64,000 bases of DNA from CADCVQ01 sp038260305 (lineage in GTDB: Bacteria; Actinomycetota; Thermoleophilia; Solirubrobacterales; Solirubrobacteraceae): assembly GCA_038260305.1 (NCBI GenBank), contig JBBSNY010000001.1, positions 124,001 to 188,000 on the forward strand, written 5' to 3'. How positions within the stretch are numbered: the stretch's first letter is position 1; every line of letters starts with the position of its first letter. Both the position numbers and the translations under genes were made by a program. Positions 54,735-63,598 of the stretch are shown here, piece by piece. The notes under the pieces were generated by a model. It was not told the DNA's origin. It worked only from the letters and a program-made list of their open reading frames with translations, and did no database searches.

Positions 54735-56193
54735 CCGGCGGCTGCTCGGGCGCGACGGGCGGGGCGGGCGCGACGACCGGGGCTGGCGGGGACGTGCCGA
54801 TGGGGGCGGTCGCGGCCGCCGCGTCGAGCAGGCCGTGCCCGTAGTAGCGGTCGTGGCCCGGCGGGCCGAGGTCGCGGGCCGTGCGCTCGAGCTGGTGCTC
54901 GACCTGCGCCGGCGTCGGGTGGGCGCCGAGCACGCCGGACGCCAGCACGAGCGCCACGACGCCGGTCACGTGCGGTGCGGCCGACGAGGTGCCGCGGAAG
55001 CTCGGCAGGATCTCGAAATGCCGCGGCGCCCGCGCGTCGAAGCTGACACCAGAGATGTCGCGGCCCGGAGGCTCCCCCGGATGGCAGTTCGGATCGCCCC
55101 TCAGGTGCGCGTCCTCGCCGCCGCCGGGCGCGACGAGGTCCATGCCCGGCCCGTGGTTCGTGTAGTTGCCGAGGCAGCCGTGCTCGGTCGTGCCGCCGAC
55201 GTTGATCGCGAGCGTGTCGTCCGCCTTGCCGGGCACGTTGAGGTCACGGCTGTTGCCGGATGCGGCCACGACGACGACGCCCGCGGAGCGCGCCGTGCGC
55301 AACGCGGACCGGATCGTCCTCGACGTCGTCACGCTGCGCGGCTTGGGGCTCAGCGGCGGCGCGTCGAAGAGCTCGAGCGAGAGGTTGATGACGTCGGCCC
55401 CGTGGCGGACGGCCCAGCGCAGCCCCTCGGCGATCGTGGCCGCATCGCTCTTGCCCTCGAAGTCGAGCACGCGCACCGGCATGATCTTCGCCCGGTAGGC
55501 GATGCCAACGGTGCCGTAGGCGTTGTTTGCGGTCGCGCCGACGATGCTCGCGACGAGCGTGCCGTGGCCGAACTCGTCGTTCGGGTAGGCGTCGTGGCCG
55601 ATGAAGTCATAGCCGCGGGTGAAGCGAGACTTCGAGAGATCGGGCGAGCGGGTGTACGGGCCGCGGTTGCTGTAAGCGACGCCGCTGTCGAGGATCGCGA
55701 TCGTGACCCCCTTGCCACCGCTGCCGCCGACCTTGGAGACCTGCGACCAGGCGGCCGGCGCGTTGATCCCGAAGGGTCCGTTGAGCTCCCATTGGACGGC
55801 CGCCCAGCCGCCCACCGGCCCCGCGGCGCTCGCGATGCCGGAGTCGTTGGGGAGGTAGGCGGCGCTCGCCGCGAGCGAACGCTCGGCCCACGCGACCGCA
55901 CGCCGGCGCTGCAGGCTGCGCAACGCGGCCTCGGGCGAACGGCCCGCCCGCGCGGCCACGACGTCGGCGCCGCCGACGCGGGGCGCGACCGCTGCGACGC
56001 CGGCCGCGCGCAGCGTCGCGGCGCGCACGGCCGCCGGGACGTCGTGCTTGAAGCGCACGACGAGTCGCGAGCCGTCGGGGCCGGCGGCGGAGGGGGCGGC
56101 CTGGGCCGGGAGCGGTCCGGCGAGGGCAGCGGCGGCGGCGCACACGATCGCGAGCACGAGACTCGGGCGCGGCAGGCGGGGAGGAAGACGCAA
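54718..56193 (-). CDS. Secreted subtilisin-like serine peptidase (S8)
   Basis: About 491 residues from a TTG at 56193. The start is uncertain: GTG 56268 and ATG 56355 are in frame but weak, and the latter overlaps tadA. A signal peptide (LAIVCAAAAALAGPLPAQA) precedes an I9-like propeptide (DGSRLVVRFKHDVPAAVRAA). The catalytic triad is Asp in VTIAILDSGVAYS, His in EFGHGTLVASI and Ser in FRGTSSAAPHVTGV, with the oxyanion Asn in VAASGNSRD. The tail is Pro/Ala-rich. Extracellular protein breakdown is the likely role. Confidence 0.9.
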   Translation of the reverse strand: MRLPPRLPRPSLVLAIVCAAAAALAGPLPAQAAPSAAGPDGSRLVVRFKHDVPAAVRAATLRAAGVAAVAPRVGGADVVAARAGRSPEAALRSLQRRRAVAWAERSLAASAAYLPNDSGIASAAGPVGGWAAVQWELNGPFGINAPAAWSQVSKVGGSGGKGVTIAILDSGVAYSNRGPYTRSPDLSKSRFTRGYDFIGHDAYPNDEFGHGTLVASIVGATANNAYGTVGIAYRAKIMPVRVLDFEGKSDAATIAEGLRWAVRHGADVINLSLELFDAPPLSPKPRSVTTSRTIRSALRTARSAGVVVVAASGNSRDLNVPGKADDTLAINVGGTTEHGCLGNYTNHGPGMDLVAPGGGEDAHLRGDPNCHPGEPPGRDISGVSFDARAPRHFEILPSFRGTSSAAPHVTGVVALVLASGVLGAHPTPAQVEHQLERTARDLGPPGHDRYYGHGLLDAAAATAPIGTSPPAPVVAPAPPVAPEQPPVSPSG

Positions 56194-56347
56194 CAGAGGA
56201 ATGATTGTGTACTGCCGGCCCTCGGTATGGCGACGGAGGGCTCGAATTCTTCGGAACTTCTCACACACGATACGGGTGGTGAGGGCAATGCGGTCCGCTT
56301 GCCGGACCTCAGCCGACGCGGTCGCTTGAGATAGTGGCGGACCGGCG

Positions 56348-56812
56348 ATGACCACGACCTTCTTTCCCCGCGACGAGTACTACATGCGCCTGGCGATCCG
56401 CGAAGCCGAGGCGGCGGGCGCGCACGGCGACGTGCCGATCGGCGCGGTCGTCGTACACGACGGCGAGGTCATCGGCGCCGGCCACAACGAGCGCGAGTTG
56501 CGCCAGGACCCGACGGCCCATGCCGAGGTGCTCGCGCTGCGCGAGGCGAGCCGCGCGCTCGGATCGTGGCGCATACTGGACTCGGTCCTCTACGTGACGC
56601 TCGAGCCGTGCGCGATGTGCGCCGGCGCGATCGTGCTCGCGCGCGTGCCGCGGGTCGTCTACGGCACGACCGATCCGAAGGCGGGCGCCGCCGGGTCGGT
56701 GCTCGACGTGCTCGCCGAGGCGCGCCTCAACCACCGGCCCGTCGTCGCCGGCGGGCTGCTGGCGGCCCAGTGCGCGACGCTGCTGACGGACTTCTTCGGC
56801 TCGCGCCGCTGA
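56348..56812 (+). CDS. tadA: tRNA-specific adenosine deaminase
   Basis: The product has 154 residues, the normal length. It converts A34 to inosine in tRNA-Arg(ACG). Zinc and catalytic residues are in PTAHAEVLAL (His, Glu) and LEPCAMCAGAIV (two Cys), with the anticodon-loop-binding start YYMRLAIREAEAA and VVYGTTDPKAGAAGS. Divergent from the subtilase across about 155 bases. Confidence 0.95.
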   Translation: MTTTFFPRDEYYMRLAIREAEAAGAHGDVPIGAVVVHDGEVIGAGHNERELRQDPTAHAEVLALREASRALGSWRILDSVLYVTLEPCAMCAGAIVLARVPRVVYGTTDPKAGAAGSVLDVLAEARLNHRPVVAGGLLAAQCATLLTDFFGSRR

Positions 56813-56821
56813 CCCCGCTCG

Positions 56822-56919
56822 GGCTCAGGCGCCGGGTTCGCCAGCGCGATGATCGAGAACGTCGTGCCGTGCGGGCCCGCGACGACCGCCGTCCGCCCGA
56901 CGCCTCGATCCTCGCACAT
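56822..56919 (-). pseudogene. C-terminal fragment of a VOC-family protein
   Basis: On the minus strand, GRTAVVAGPHGTTFSIIALA reads as the last strand of a VOC domain, followed by NPAPEPE. The upstream part of the gene is missing toward the tRNA, and no stop occurs before tadA. It is a short orphan fragment at the border of the tRNA region. Confidence 0.5.
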
Positions 56920-56979
56920 CCCCGCGAAGCCCTTGTGAAGCTTCGACCTCTATCCTCGATGGTGCGCCAAGCGTGCCTC

Positions 56980-57069
<90 letters not shown>

Positions 57070-57420
57070 TTTATGCCTTCAGAGCCCCGTGCTATGGGGG
57101 TTCTGTGGGCAGAATCCTGCGGCGAATCAGGGGCGCGTCATCCGCTCAGGACCGCAGGAGACAGACGCACGTTGCCGCGCAGGTAAACGCGCATGCTGGG
57201 TCAGATGAGCCCGAGCTTCAACGCCGCCACGAGGATCACGGCCAGTCGGGCTTGCGCGAGCTACTGGACAACCTCGCACGACCGACGAAGACGAAGCGCT
57301 CGAGCCGATGGATGAGGCCACTGACCAGCAGTTCCGATTGGGCGTCGTCAACGACCATGCTGGCGCACGCACGGTCGACCGAGCAACTCTGATCTGACGC
57401 CGAGCCGCGACAGGTCTGGA
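57070..57420. other. Interval between tRNA-Ser and the vapC-like gene
   Basis: A stem (CAGAGCCCC with GGGGGTTCTG, about 57078-57103) follows the tRNA and may end its transcript. The rest has only short frames without motifs. It is probably decayed DNA of a tRNA-integrated element. Confidence 0.5.
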
Positions 57421-57849
57421 CTACATCGACCCTGGTGCAGCGAGCCATTCGGATGCGAAGCGCAGGCTTGTGAGCTCGACGAGGTGGTCGTAGTCGCGAT
57501 CGTAGTGCAGCACGCCCGCGCCGTTGGCGTGCGCACACGCGGCGATCAGGAGATCCGAGGGCGAGGCGCTGCGATGGTGTCCGCACGCCGCCAGATCGCT
57601 TTGGGCGGCCAGGGCCGCTGCTTCGATGTCGCCATCGATGGCGAGGTACGGGAGTTGGAGGAGGTCTGCGAGCAACCGGTGGTGATCACCGGCATTGCGC
57701 GCCGACCACCCCGCCTCGAGCAGGAATGGGACGCAGATCGCGACCTCACCTCGCTCGATCATGCCCGCGATCTCGGCACGGCGTTCACCGGCGAGGACAG
57801 GTGAGCTCAGCCGCGCCCACGCCGAGTTGTCGATCAGCAGCAGGGCTAT
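57421..57849 (-). CDS. vapC: PIN-domain toxin (VapC-like), apparent ATA start
   Basis: About 142 residues. The PIN acidic residues are in place: Asp in LLIDNSAWARL, Glu in FLLEAGWSA, Asp in SPSDLLIAACA and Asp in YDRDYDHL. VapC toxins cut tRNA or rRNA. No ATG, GTG or TTG precedes LLLIDNSAW in this frame; the natural start is ATA 57847-57849, overlapping the antitoxin stop as ATAG and preceded by GAGGG. The first standard start would be an ATG inside the protein, removing the first Asp. The toxin may be poorly expressed or disabled. Confidence 0.85.
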   Translation of the reverse strand: MALLLIDNSAWARLSSPVLAGERRAEIAGMIERGEVAICVPFLLEAGWSARNAGDHHRLLADLLQLPYLAIDGDIEAAALAAQSDLAACGHHRSASPSDLLIAACAHANGAGVLHYDRDYDHLVELTSLRFASEWLAAPGSM

Positions 57850-58088
57850 CCCTCGAGGCCGAGGCGCTTGACGCGGTCGGCTGCATCGAGGTCCTGGCCG
57901 ATGTCCCCTGCCCGTACGAGATCCGCCACACGCCTGCGGGCCGCCTGCGTGGATGGTGCCTCCTGCTTCAGCCGTTGCAGACGGGTGCGGGCCCCTTCGT
58001 CGATCAGCCCCCCGATGTCGGGGGGTGTGCCCTCGATCGCTGCCAGCTCGCTGAGGAGTGAAGCCCGGATCGGGTTGATCGTGATCAT
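57846..58088 (-). CDS. vapB: VapB-like antitoxin
   Basis: The product has 80 residues from the ATG at 58088; a GTG at 58112 is also possible. It has ITINPIRASLLSELAAIEGT, which fits actinobacterial partners of this PIN group, and ends with a Leu/Ala-rich region that would bind the toxin (STQAARRRVADLVRAGDIGQ). It overlaps the toxin gene by 4 bases, the usual order antitoxin then toxin. Confidence 0.75.
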   Translation of the reverse strand: MITINPIRASLLSELAAIEGTPPDIGGLIDEGARTRLQRLKQEAPSTQAARRRVADLVRAGDIGQDLDAADRVKRLGLEG

Positions 58089-58147
58089 CTTGCGTGGATG
58101 ACGTGTCGGCACGAGCAGCAGTGTAACACCGTGTTGCACCTGTAGTG

Positions 58148-58171
58148 CCGTGAGTTCGAACCCCACCCCCC
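58148..58171 (+). repeat. Partial copy of the tRNA-Ser 3' end (putative att site)
   Basis: CCGTGAGTTCGAACCCCACC followed by CCCC matches the tRNA's CCGTGGGTTCGAATCCCACC (57043-57062) with two mismatches, plus the following C-run. It is in the same orientation, about 1.1 kb downstream, with the vapBC-like pair between. This is the layout of an element inserted at a tRNA 3' end. Confidence 0.65.
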
Positions 58172-58279
58172 GCTGCTGTTGGTGCGGGTGGTGGAGCGCT
58201 GGCGTGCAGCTGGGTGTGCAGCGCGCGGGCGATCGAGCTTTTCGCATCCCCGCCGCCTCGCTGACGGTACGATCGCAGG

Positions 58280-58810
58280 GTGCGGACGCTCGTTCTCGAT
58301 CCCTCATCCTTCGGGCTCGACGAGCTCTTGGAGCGCCGACGCCGGTTGGGGCTCGATCGCTTGGACGAGGTGTGGGAGGGAGTTCAGCACATGGTGCCGG
58401 CGCCGTCGGGTCAGCATGCAGAGATCACCCAGCAGCTTGCAGAGTTGCTGGGCGGTCCGTCGCGGGCCGCCGGGCTGGTGCCTGCGATGGGCGAGTTCAA
58501 CCTCGGTGAGTCCGAGCACGACTACCGAGTCCCGGATGGCGGCGTGCATCGCGAGCGGCCGCGCGGCGTATGGCTGCCGACCGCCGCGCTGGTCGTCGAG
58601 ATCCTGTCGCCTGGCGATGAGTCCCGGGAGAAGCTCCCGTTCTACGCGAGCCACGGGGTTGACGAGATCCTGATCGTCGATCCCCACGAGCGCGCGATCC
58701 ACTGGCTCGCGCTGACCGACGGGGACTACCGGCCGATCGAGCGCAGCGGGCTGCTGGACCTCGCAGCCGCCGAGCTCGCCGAGCGAATCGACTGGCCGCC
58801 CGTCGATTAG
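58280..58810 (+). CDS. Uma2/DUF820-family nuclease-like protein
   Basis: The product has 176 residues. It has the restriction-endonuclease-like core: EHDYRVPDGGVHRE (PD), ALVVEILSPGDESREKLPFY (Glu-x-Leu-Ser-Pro with Lys) and GVDEILIVDPHERAIHWLAL. Such proteins expand in cyanobacteria and actinobacteria and are seen near toxin-antitoxin loci. Here it lies just outside the tRNA-bounded segment. Cellular role unknown. The 58811-59080 interval after it shows no gene. Confidence 0.88.
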   Translation: MRTLVLDPSSFGLDELLERRRRLGLDRLDEVWEGVQHMVPAPSGQHAEITQQLAELLGGPSRAAGLVPAMGEFNLGESEHDYRVPDGGVHRERPRGVWLPTAALVVEILSPGDESREKLPFYASHGVDEILIVDPHERAIHWLALTDGDYRPIERSGLLDLAAAELAERIDWPPVD

Positions 58811-59080
58811 GAGGGGTGCTGCGAAGCTGTGATCTCGTGGAGATTGTCCCGGCCGACTTGCGGACGCATGGCGTCCCGCACCTGTACTCGTGCTTGCCGA
58901 CGAACGGGTCGTGAGGCCCGCGCTTATCACTCACCACAACGCAGCCACGCATGGTCACTCCGTAGGCGGTGACGCGGCGTGTGCGGCCTCGCTACAGCGA
59001 GCGAACCTCGCGGAAGTTGCCGTCTCCGTCCGGCCGACATTACGACCGTGGACGCGGCTTCCAACGTGTGCTGGTCAGCA

Positions 59081-61735
59081 TCAGAGCGTCGCGTATCCCG
59101 CGACGACGACGATCGTGCTGATGTTGCCTGCACGGTCCGTGGCCGTCACGTTGTAGCTGTAGTTGCTTAGCGTCTGTGGGGACACGTGGAAATCATATGT
59201 CCCACCCGCCCCGACCACGGGCGACATGAAGGTCCCGGAACCGCCCACCGTCTGGATGGCGACGATCGTGGCTCCGCACTCGGTCGTCCCGTGGATGTCG
59301 TCCGGGACTGCAAAAAGTATGGAGAAGATGTTGTCCCGATATGTCGCGTCACTCGGCGGCGCGGCGACGATGTCCTTGATTGTCGTGTTCATTGGTGCAA
59401 CCGTCGCGGACTGATTGCCAGCGGCGTCCTGCGTGCGCGCCGTGACCGTGAGCGTGCCGCTGCCCAGCGATGTCAGGTTGAGCGAGGTCGTCGTCGTTGA
59501 TGTGGCCGCGACGGTCGCCGTCACCGGGGCGCCTCCCGAGCTGGCCGAGAAGACGACGCTCTCGCCGGTCTCCACGCTTCCGATCGTTGCGCTCAGCGAG
59601 ACGGATCCCTGTCCTGCGGCGTTGATGTAGCGCGTATTCAACGCGACCCCGCATGTCGCCGTGCCCCAGACGGGTCCGCCACCCGTGACACTCATGGCCG
59701 ACGGCGCGCTCGGCGCGGTCGTGTCGACCTTGGCGACGTTCCCGCTCGTGATCGTCCCCTGCGTCGCGAGGTTGTCGGACACGAGGTAGCGGTACTGGTA
59801 GCAATGGGCGTTGGCGACGGTGGTGTCGCTGAACGGCGATGTGGGGTTGGTTCCGCCGGTGACGGTCGCGAAGCTGGCGTAGCCGCCGCAGAGCCCGGTG
59901 CTGCTCGTCAGGGTCGCATCGGCGCGTTGGAGCAGCCCCGTCGACGCGTTGACGCCGGAGCCGCTGCCGTCGGTCGCGGTGAAGCTCACGCTGACCGACG
60001 TGGCGGTGTAGTAGCCGTCGGTGTAGATGACGCTGCCGGTGGGCGCGGCGATGTCGCTTGTGAGTGTGAGGGCGGTTGCGCTGGAGGTCAGCGAGGCGGC
60101 GTTCGTGGCGGTGATGTTCTGGGCGCCGGACGGCGCCGTGGGGTTGGCTGATGCCCAGCTGTAGGTGTTGACGCCGAGCGCGCCGGGGTTCGCGTTCCAA
60201 CCCGCCGGCAGCGTCGGGAACGCGTAGCTCGCCACGCCCGAGTCGGCGTCGCTGGAGCTCGCGGTGACCGTGAACGCGCCGGGAGCGGAAGCGGAGCGGT
60301 AGAAGAGCGTGTTCCCGCTTGCAAAGCTGTTCGTCAGCGCCGAGAACGCGAGCGTCGGCGCGTTCGGCGCGGAGGTGTCCACTTTCGCGACGTTGGCGCT
60401 CGTGAGCGTCGCCTGGATGGCGAGGTTGTCGGACACGAGGTAGCGGTACTGGTAGCAGTGGCCGCTCGTCACGCTGGTGTCGACGAGCGGAGACGTCGGG
60501 TTCGTGCCGCCGGCGACGGTGACGAAGCCGGCGTAGCTACCGCAGGTGCCCGTTGCCAGCGTTGCGTCGGCGCGCTGCAGCAGGCCCGTCGAGGCGTTGA
60601 TACCGGAGCCGCCGCCGTCGGTGGCCGTGAAGCTCACGCTGATCGAGGCGGTGGTGTAGTAGCCGTTCGTGTACGTGACCGATCCGGTGGGTGCGGTGTC
60701 GTCGCTGGTCAGCGTGAGCGCCGTCGCGGTGGAGGTCAGCGACGCGTTGTTCGTCGCGGTGATGTTCTGGGCGCCGGAGGGTGCGGTGGGGCTGGCCGAG
60801 CTCCAACTGTAGGTGTCGATGCCGAGCGCGCCCGGGCTGGCGCTCCAGCCCGCGGGCAGCGTCGGGAACGTGTAGCTCACGATCCCGGAGTCGGCGTCCG
60901 TCGCGCTCGCGGTGACGGTGAAGGCACCGCTGGTCGCGCCGGAGCGGTAGAAGAGGGTGTTCGTGCTGGCATAGGTGTTCGTCAGCGCCGAGAACGCGAG
61001 CGACGGCGCGCTCGGCGCGGTGGTATCGATCTTGACGAGCTGCGTGGAGACCGCCGACGCGTTGCCGGCGACATCAATCGCGAAGTACTTGACCGTCGTG
61101 GTCACGGCGATCGAGAGTGTCGTGGTGTAGTCCGCGGCTGTGCCCGAGGAGGTCGGGTCGGTGCCATCGATCGTGTACTTCAGGCTCGCGACACCGGATC
61201 CGCCGGCGTCGCTGGCGCTGAGGGCGTCCGAGACGGGCGATGCGTTGTTCCAGCCAGCGCCGTTCGCAGACGGTGTCAGGAGTGCGCTCACCGTCGGCGG
61301 CGTCGTGTCGATCGTGAACGTGACCGGCCCCGCCGCGTTCGAGGTCGCCGTCCACGTGTGGTAGGCGGCCACTGCGCGATACGTGTAGCTGCCCGCTGTC
61401 GCCGGCGCGTCGACGCAGCTCGCGATCCCTCGGGCCTTGGCGCCCGAGCAGCCGCCGCTGGCGATCGCCGCCCAGCTCCCGGCGCCGAGCTTGCGCTGCA
61501 CCGAGTACGTGATCGCGCTGTTGGAGGCCGAAGTCGGGTTCAGGGAGCTCTGCGTCGTCCACGTGACGGTGACGGAGTTGATCGCCGAGCCCGGGACCGA
61601 GATCGTCGCCGCGTCGAGCGTGGCGGTGCTCGCCGATGCGCTCCCGGAACCGGCCTGGCTCCAGTACGCCCAGGCGACGACCGCCGACATCGTCAGCACG
61701 AGCGCGAGCGACAGGATCGCCCACGGTCGTCTCAC
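59081..61735 (-). CDS. Large secreted/anchored repeat protein, third gene of fibre cluster
   Basis: The product has 884 residues from the GTG at 61735, which overlaps the stop of the gene before it (GTGA). The N-terminal signal segment ends in VVAWAYWSQAGSGSASA, a SipW/TasA-like form. It holds a fibronectin-like domain (VTVTWTTQSSLN), chitobiase-type C-terminal repeats (TIDGTDPTSSGTAAD, VKYFAIDVAGNAS), two near-identical blocks of about 215 residues and an ending RAGNISTIVVVAGYATL. Four Cys pairs are regularly placed. No sortase motif. Probably a cell-surface adhesin or matrix fibre component. Confidence 0.85.
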   Translation of the reverse strand: MRRPWAILSLALVLTMSAVVAWAYWSQAGSGSASASTATLDAATISVPGSAINSVTVTWTTQSSLNPTSASNSAITYSVQRKLGAGSWAAIASGGCSGAKARGIASCVDAPATAGSYTYRAVAAYHTWTATSNAAGPVTFTIDTTPPTVSALLTPSANGAGWNNASPVSDALSASDAGGSGVASLKYTIDGTDPTSSGTAADYTTTLSIAVTTTVKYFAIDVAGNASAVSTQLVKIDTTAPSAPSLAFSALTNTYASTNTLFYRSGATSGAFTVTASATDADSGIVSYTFPTLPAGWSASPGALGIDTYSWSSASPTAPSGAQNITATNNASLTSTATALTLTSDDTAPTGSVTYTNGYYTTASISVSFTATDGGGSGINASTGLLQRADATLATGTCGSYAGFVTVAGGTNPTSPLVDTSVTSGHCYQYRYLVSDNLAIQATLTSANVAKVDTSAPNAPTLAFSALTNSFASGNTLFYRSASAPGAFTVTASSSDADSGVASYAFPTLPAGWNANPGALGVNTYSWASANPTAPSGAQNITATNAASLTSSATALTLTSDIAAPTGSVIYTDGYYTATSVSVSFTATDGSGSGVNASTGLLQRADATLTSSTGLCGGYASFATVTGGTNPTSPFSDTTVANAHCYQYRYLVSDNLATQGTITSGNVAKVDTTAPSAPSAMSVTGGGPVWGTATCGVALNTRYINAAGQGSVSLSATIGSVETGESVVFSASSGGAPVTATVAATSTTTTSLNLTSLGSGTLTVTARTQDAAGNQSATVAPMNTTIKDIVAAPPSDATYRDNIFSILFAVPDDIHGTTECGATIVAIQTVGGSGTFMSPVVGAGGTYDFHVSPQTLSNYSYNVTATDRAGNISTIVVVAGYATL
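59733..61030 (-). repeat. Two tandem copies of a 215-residue block
   Basis: Each copy begins with Asp-Thr-x-Ala-Pro and FSALTN and runs through FPTLPAGW, YSWASANPTAPSGAQNITAT, SFTATDG, GLLQRADATL and HCYQYRYLVSDNLA to NVAKV. The copies join at about 60380. The DNA is also highly alike, so the duplication is fairly recent or homogenised. Confidence 0.85.
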
Positions 61736-62799
61736 CGCGTCGCCAACCCGCTGTACTCCAGCGACACGACGGCGCGCTTGCACGCGTCCTGGTTGACCGG
61801 GAGATCGGTCATCGAGACGCGCGGCCACAGAGAGGAGTCCGCGACCAACGAGCTGAGCGCGGTGGTCCCGGGCGCGAGCAGGAGCGGATAGCGGCCGCGG
61901 TATTGCGTGGCCGTGTAGTTGACGTCACCGCGGCAGGAGGGCCTCGTCGTCAGCGCCTGCACGCGCACCCGCAACGACACGACGCGGACGTCGAAGATGT
62001 GGCGGTTCGTGAGGATCAGATCCAGCGGGCCGCCGACGCCGGGATACAGCGGCGTCGTGAGGTCCCCGCGGATGAGGAACGCACGGGTCTTCAGCAGCGT
62101 CACGACGGCGATGGCGTAGCGAAGGATGACCGTCGCGCCGACGCGCGTCGAGCCCTCGACCACAAACCGCTCCGAGCCCAGCCGCTGGCCGCTGGCGCTC
62201 GTGACCTCAAGCGCGCTCGGCGTGACCCGCGCCGTAGCACCTCGCGGCACTGCGAGTACGCGAAGGGCGACCCGCCCGTGGCGCAGGGCCGCACCGCGCC
62301 GCACGCGGATGGCGAACGTCGCCGTCGCGCCCCGCGGCATGACCTGGCGGCGGGGGGAGATCTTCAGCGAGAAGCTTGGCGAGCGGCGCCCAAGCACGGT
62401 CAGCGTCACCGTGCGCGCCCGGACGGCGGCGCCGCGCTTCACGACGATCCGCATCCGCGAGCTGCCGAGGCGGCCACGCGTCGGTGTCCTCAACCTCAGC
62501 ACGGCCCCCGTCTCGCTCGCTGCAAGCATGTGCACGTATCTCCCATTCGCGATCTGCCAGCGAGCATGGATCCCATGCGGCAGCCCGGTGACCCGAAGCG
62601 AGGCGGCGCCGCGGGAGCTCGCGCTCCGCACGACGCCGACGCTGAAGCTCGCGGTCTGGCCGGCGACGACGGTCTGTCGGGCCGGGCTGACCGTGAGGGT
62701 CACGCCGCCCTGCGACGCGACTCGGATGGCATGCGCCGCGAAGGCGACGCCCCCGAGTCCGGCCAGCGAGGCGAGCACGATGACGAGGAGCCGTCTCAT
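61732..62799 (-). CDS. Secreted protein with C-terminal LYPG/NQDxCK module, second gene of fibre cluster
   Basis: The product has 355 residues. A signal peptide (LLVIVLASLAGLGGVAFA) leads to two similar Ig-like beta domains rich in Arg (VTLTVSPARQTVVAGQTASF and FSLKISPRRQVMPRGATATF). The C-terminal 110 residues (TPLYPGVGGPLDLILTNRHI to NQDACKRAVVSLEYSGLA) match the module that makes up nearly all of the first gene's product. Suggests a fibre subunit linked to a carrier with Ig domains. Unknown family. Confidence 0.8.
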   Translation of the reverse strand: MRRLLVIVLASLAGLGGVAFAAHAIRVASQGGVTLTVSPARQTVVAGQTASFSVGVVRSASSRGAASLRVTGLPHGIHARWQIANGRYVHMLAASETGAVLRLRTPTRGRLGSSRMRIVVKRGAAVRARTVTLTVLGRRSPSFSLKISPRRQVMPRGATATFAIRVRRGAALRHGRVALRVLAVPRGATARVTPSALEVTSASGQRLGSERFVVEGSTRVGATVILRYAIAVVTLLKTRAFLIRGDLTTPLYPGVGGPLDLILTNRHIFDVRVVSLRVRVQALTTRPSCRGDVNYTATQYRGRYPLLLAPGTTALSSLVADSSLWPRVSMTDLPVNQDACKRAVVSLEYSGLATR

Positions 62800-62880
62800 C
62801 GGGATGAGGACGGGTGGGTACTACCGGCGAGACGAGCGGACTCGCCCTCCTCCGGACCCGATTCCTCGTATCTCCGCTGA

Positions 62881-63378
62881 CTAGTTGCTCGTGTAGGACA
62901 CGTTCACGGTGGCGCCCTTGCAGGAGTCCTGGTTCGTGTTCGGATCGAGCATCTCGATCGTGGTGGCGCCGACGCCGGGCGCGGCGATGCCCCAGGCACC
63001 CTGGTTGGTCCCGACGGGAATCTCGGCGTCGACAGTCACGGGGAACCCGTTGAGCTGATAGTCGGCCGTGGTGCACGTAGGAGTGTCGGTGACGTTGGGT
63101 CCGGTCACCGAGGAGATCGTGGCATCGACCTGATGCACGTACGCCGTGCCGGCGTTCGTGTTGGTGAACTTGCCGCTGAGCGTCTGCGCGGCGGCGCCGG
63201 GGTACAGGTCGGTGATCGCCGCCGAGGTCTGGACGACGGTGACGGCCGTGCCCGATTGCGTCACGGCGCTGCCGGTACCCGTACCGGTCTGCGTGAAGTA
63301 CGCGTATGCGCCACCGGCGACAATGAGGGCGAGGATGCCGGCGATGACGGCTGACTTGCGATTGAGCATGCGAGACAT
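62881..63378 (-). CDS. TasA/camelysin-like secreted small subunit, first gene of fibre cluster
   Basis: The product has 165 residues from the ATG at 63378 with AGGAGG four bases upstream. The signal ends AGGAYAYFTQTGTGTGSA, a form recognised by SipW-type signal peptidases; no sipW is in the window. The mature part has DLYPGAAAQTLSGKFTNTNA, CTTADYQLNGFPV and ends DSCKGATVNVSYTSN, with two Cys likely joined. The 220-base leader upstream is AT-richer than its surroundings and includes the hairpin CGGCT-GAT-AGCCG at 63491. Confidence 0.82.
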   Translation of the reverse strand: MSRMLNRKSAVIAGILALIVAGGAYAYFTQTGTGTGSAVTQSGTAVTVVQTSAAITDLYPGAAAQTLSGKFTNTNAGTAYVHQVDATISSVTGPNVTDTPTCTTADYQLNGFPVTVDAEIPVGTNQGAWGIAAPGVGATTIEMLDPNTNQDSCKGATVNVSYTSN

Positions 63379-63598
63379 GAGGCCTCCTGGGGAAATAACT
63401 GGCACGAACCACCCCTCCACGCTGTGTCCCCTGAGGGGCGGGTTCGCGGCCAAGGCCTCAAAATGAGCCTCGATCCGTTACCCCAGATATCGGCTGATAG
63501 CCGAAAGACTTGAATTGATAGACAAATCTTTCTGCATCGGGTGGTCCCGCGCCGGCCGTGAGTTCACGCGCCCCCAGTGGCCCGATGTTGCGGCGGGG

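Noticed and set aside
63480..63535. A riboswitch in the AT-richer leader of the fibre cluster
   Set aside because: Only a 5-bp hairpin (CGGCT-GAT-AGCCG) is seen; no conserved core of a known riboswitch class could be recognised.
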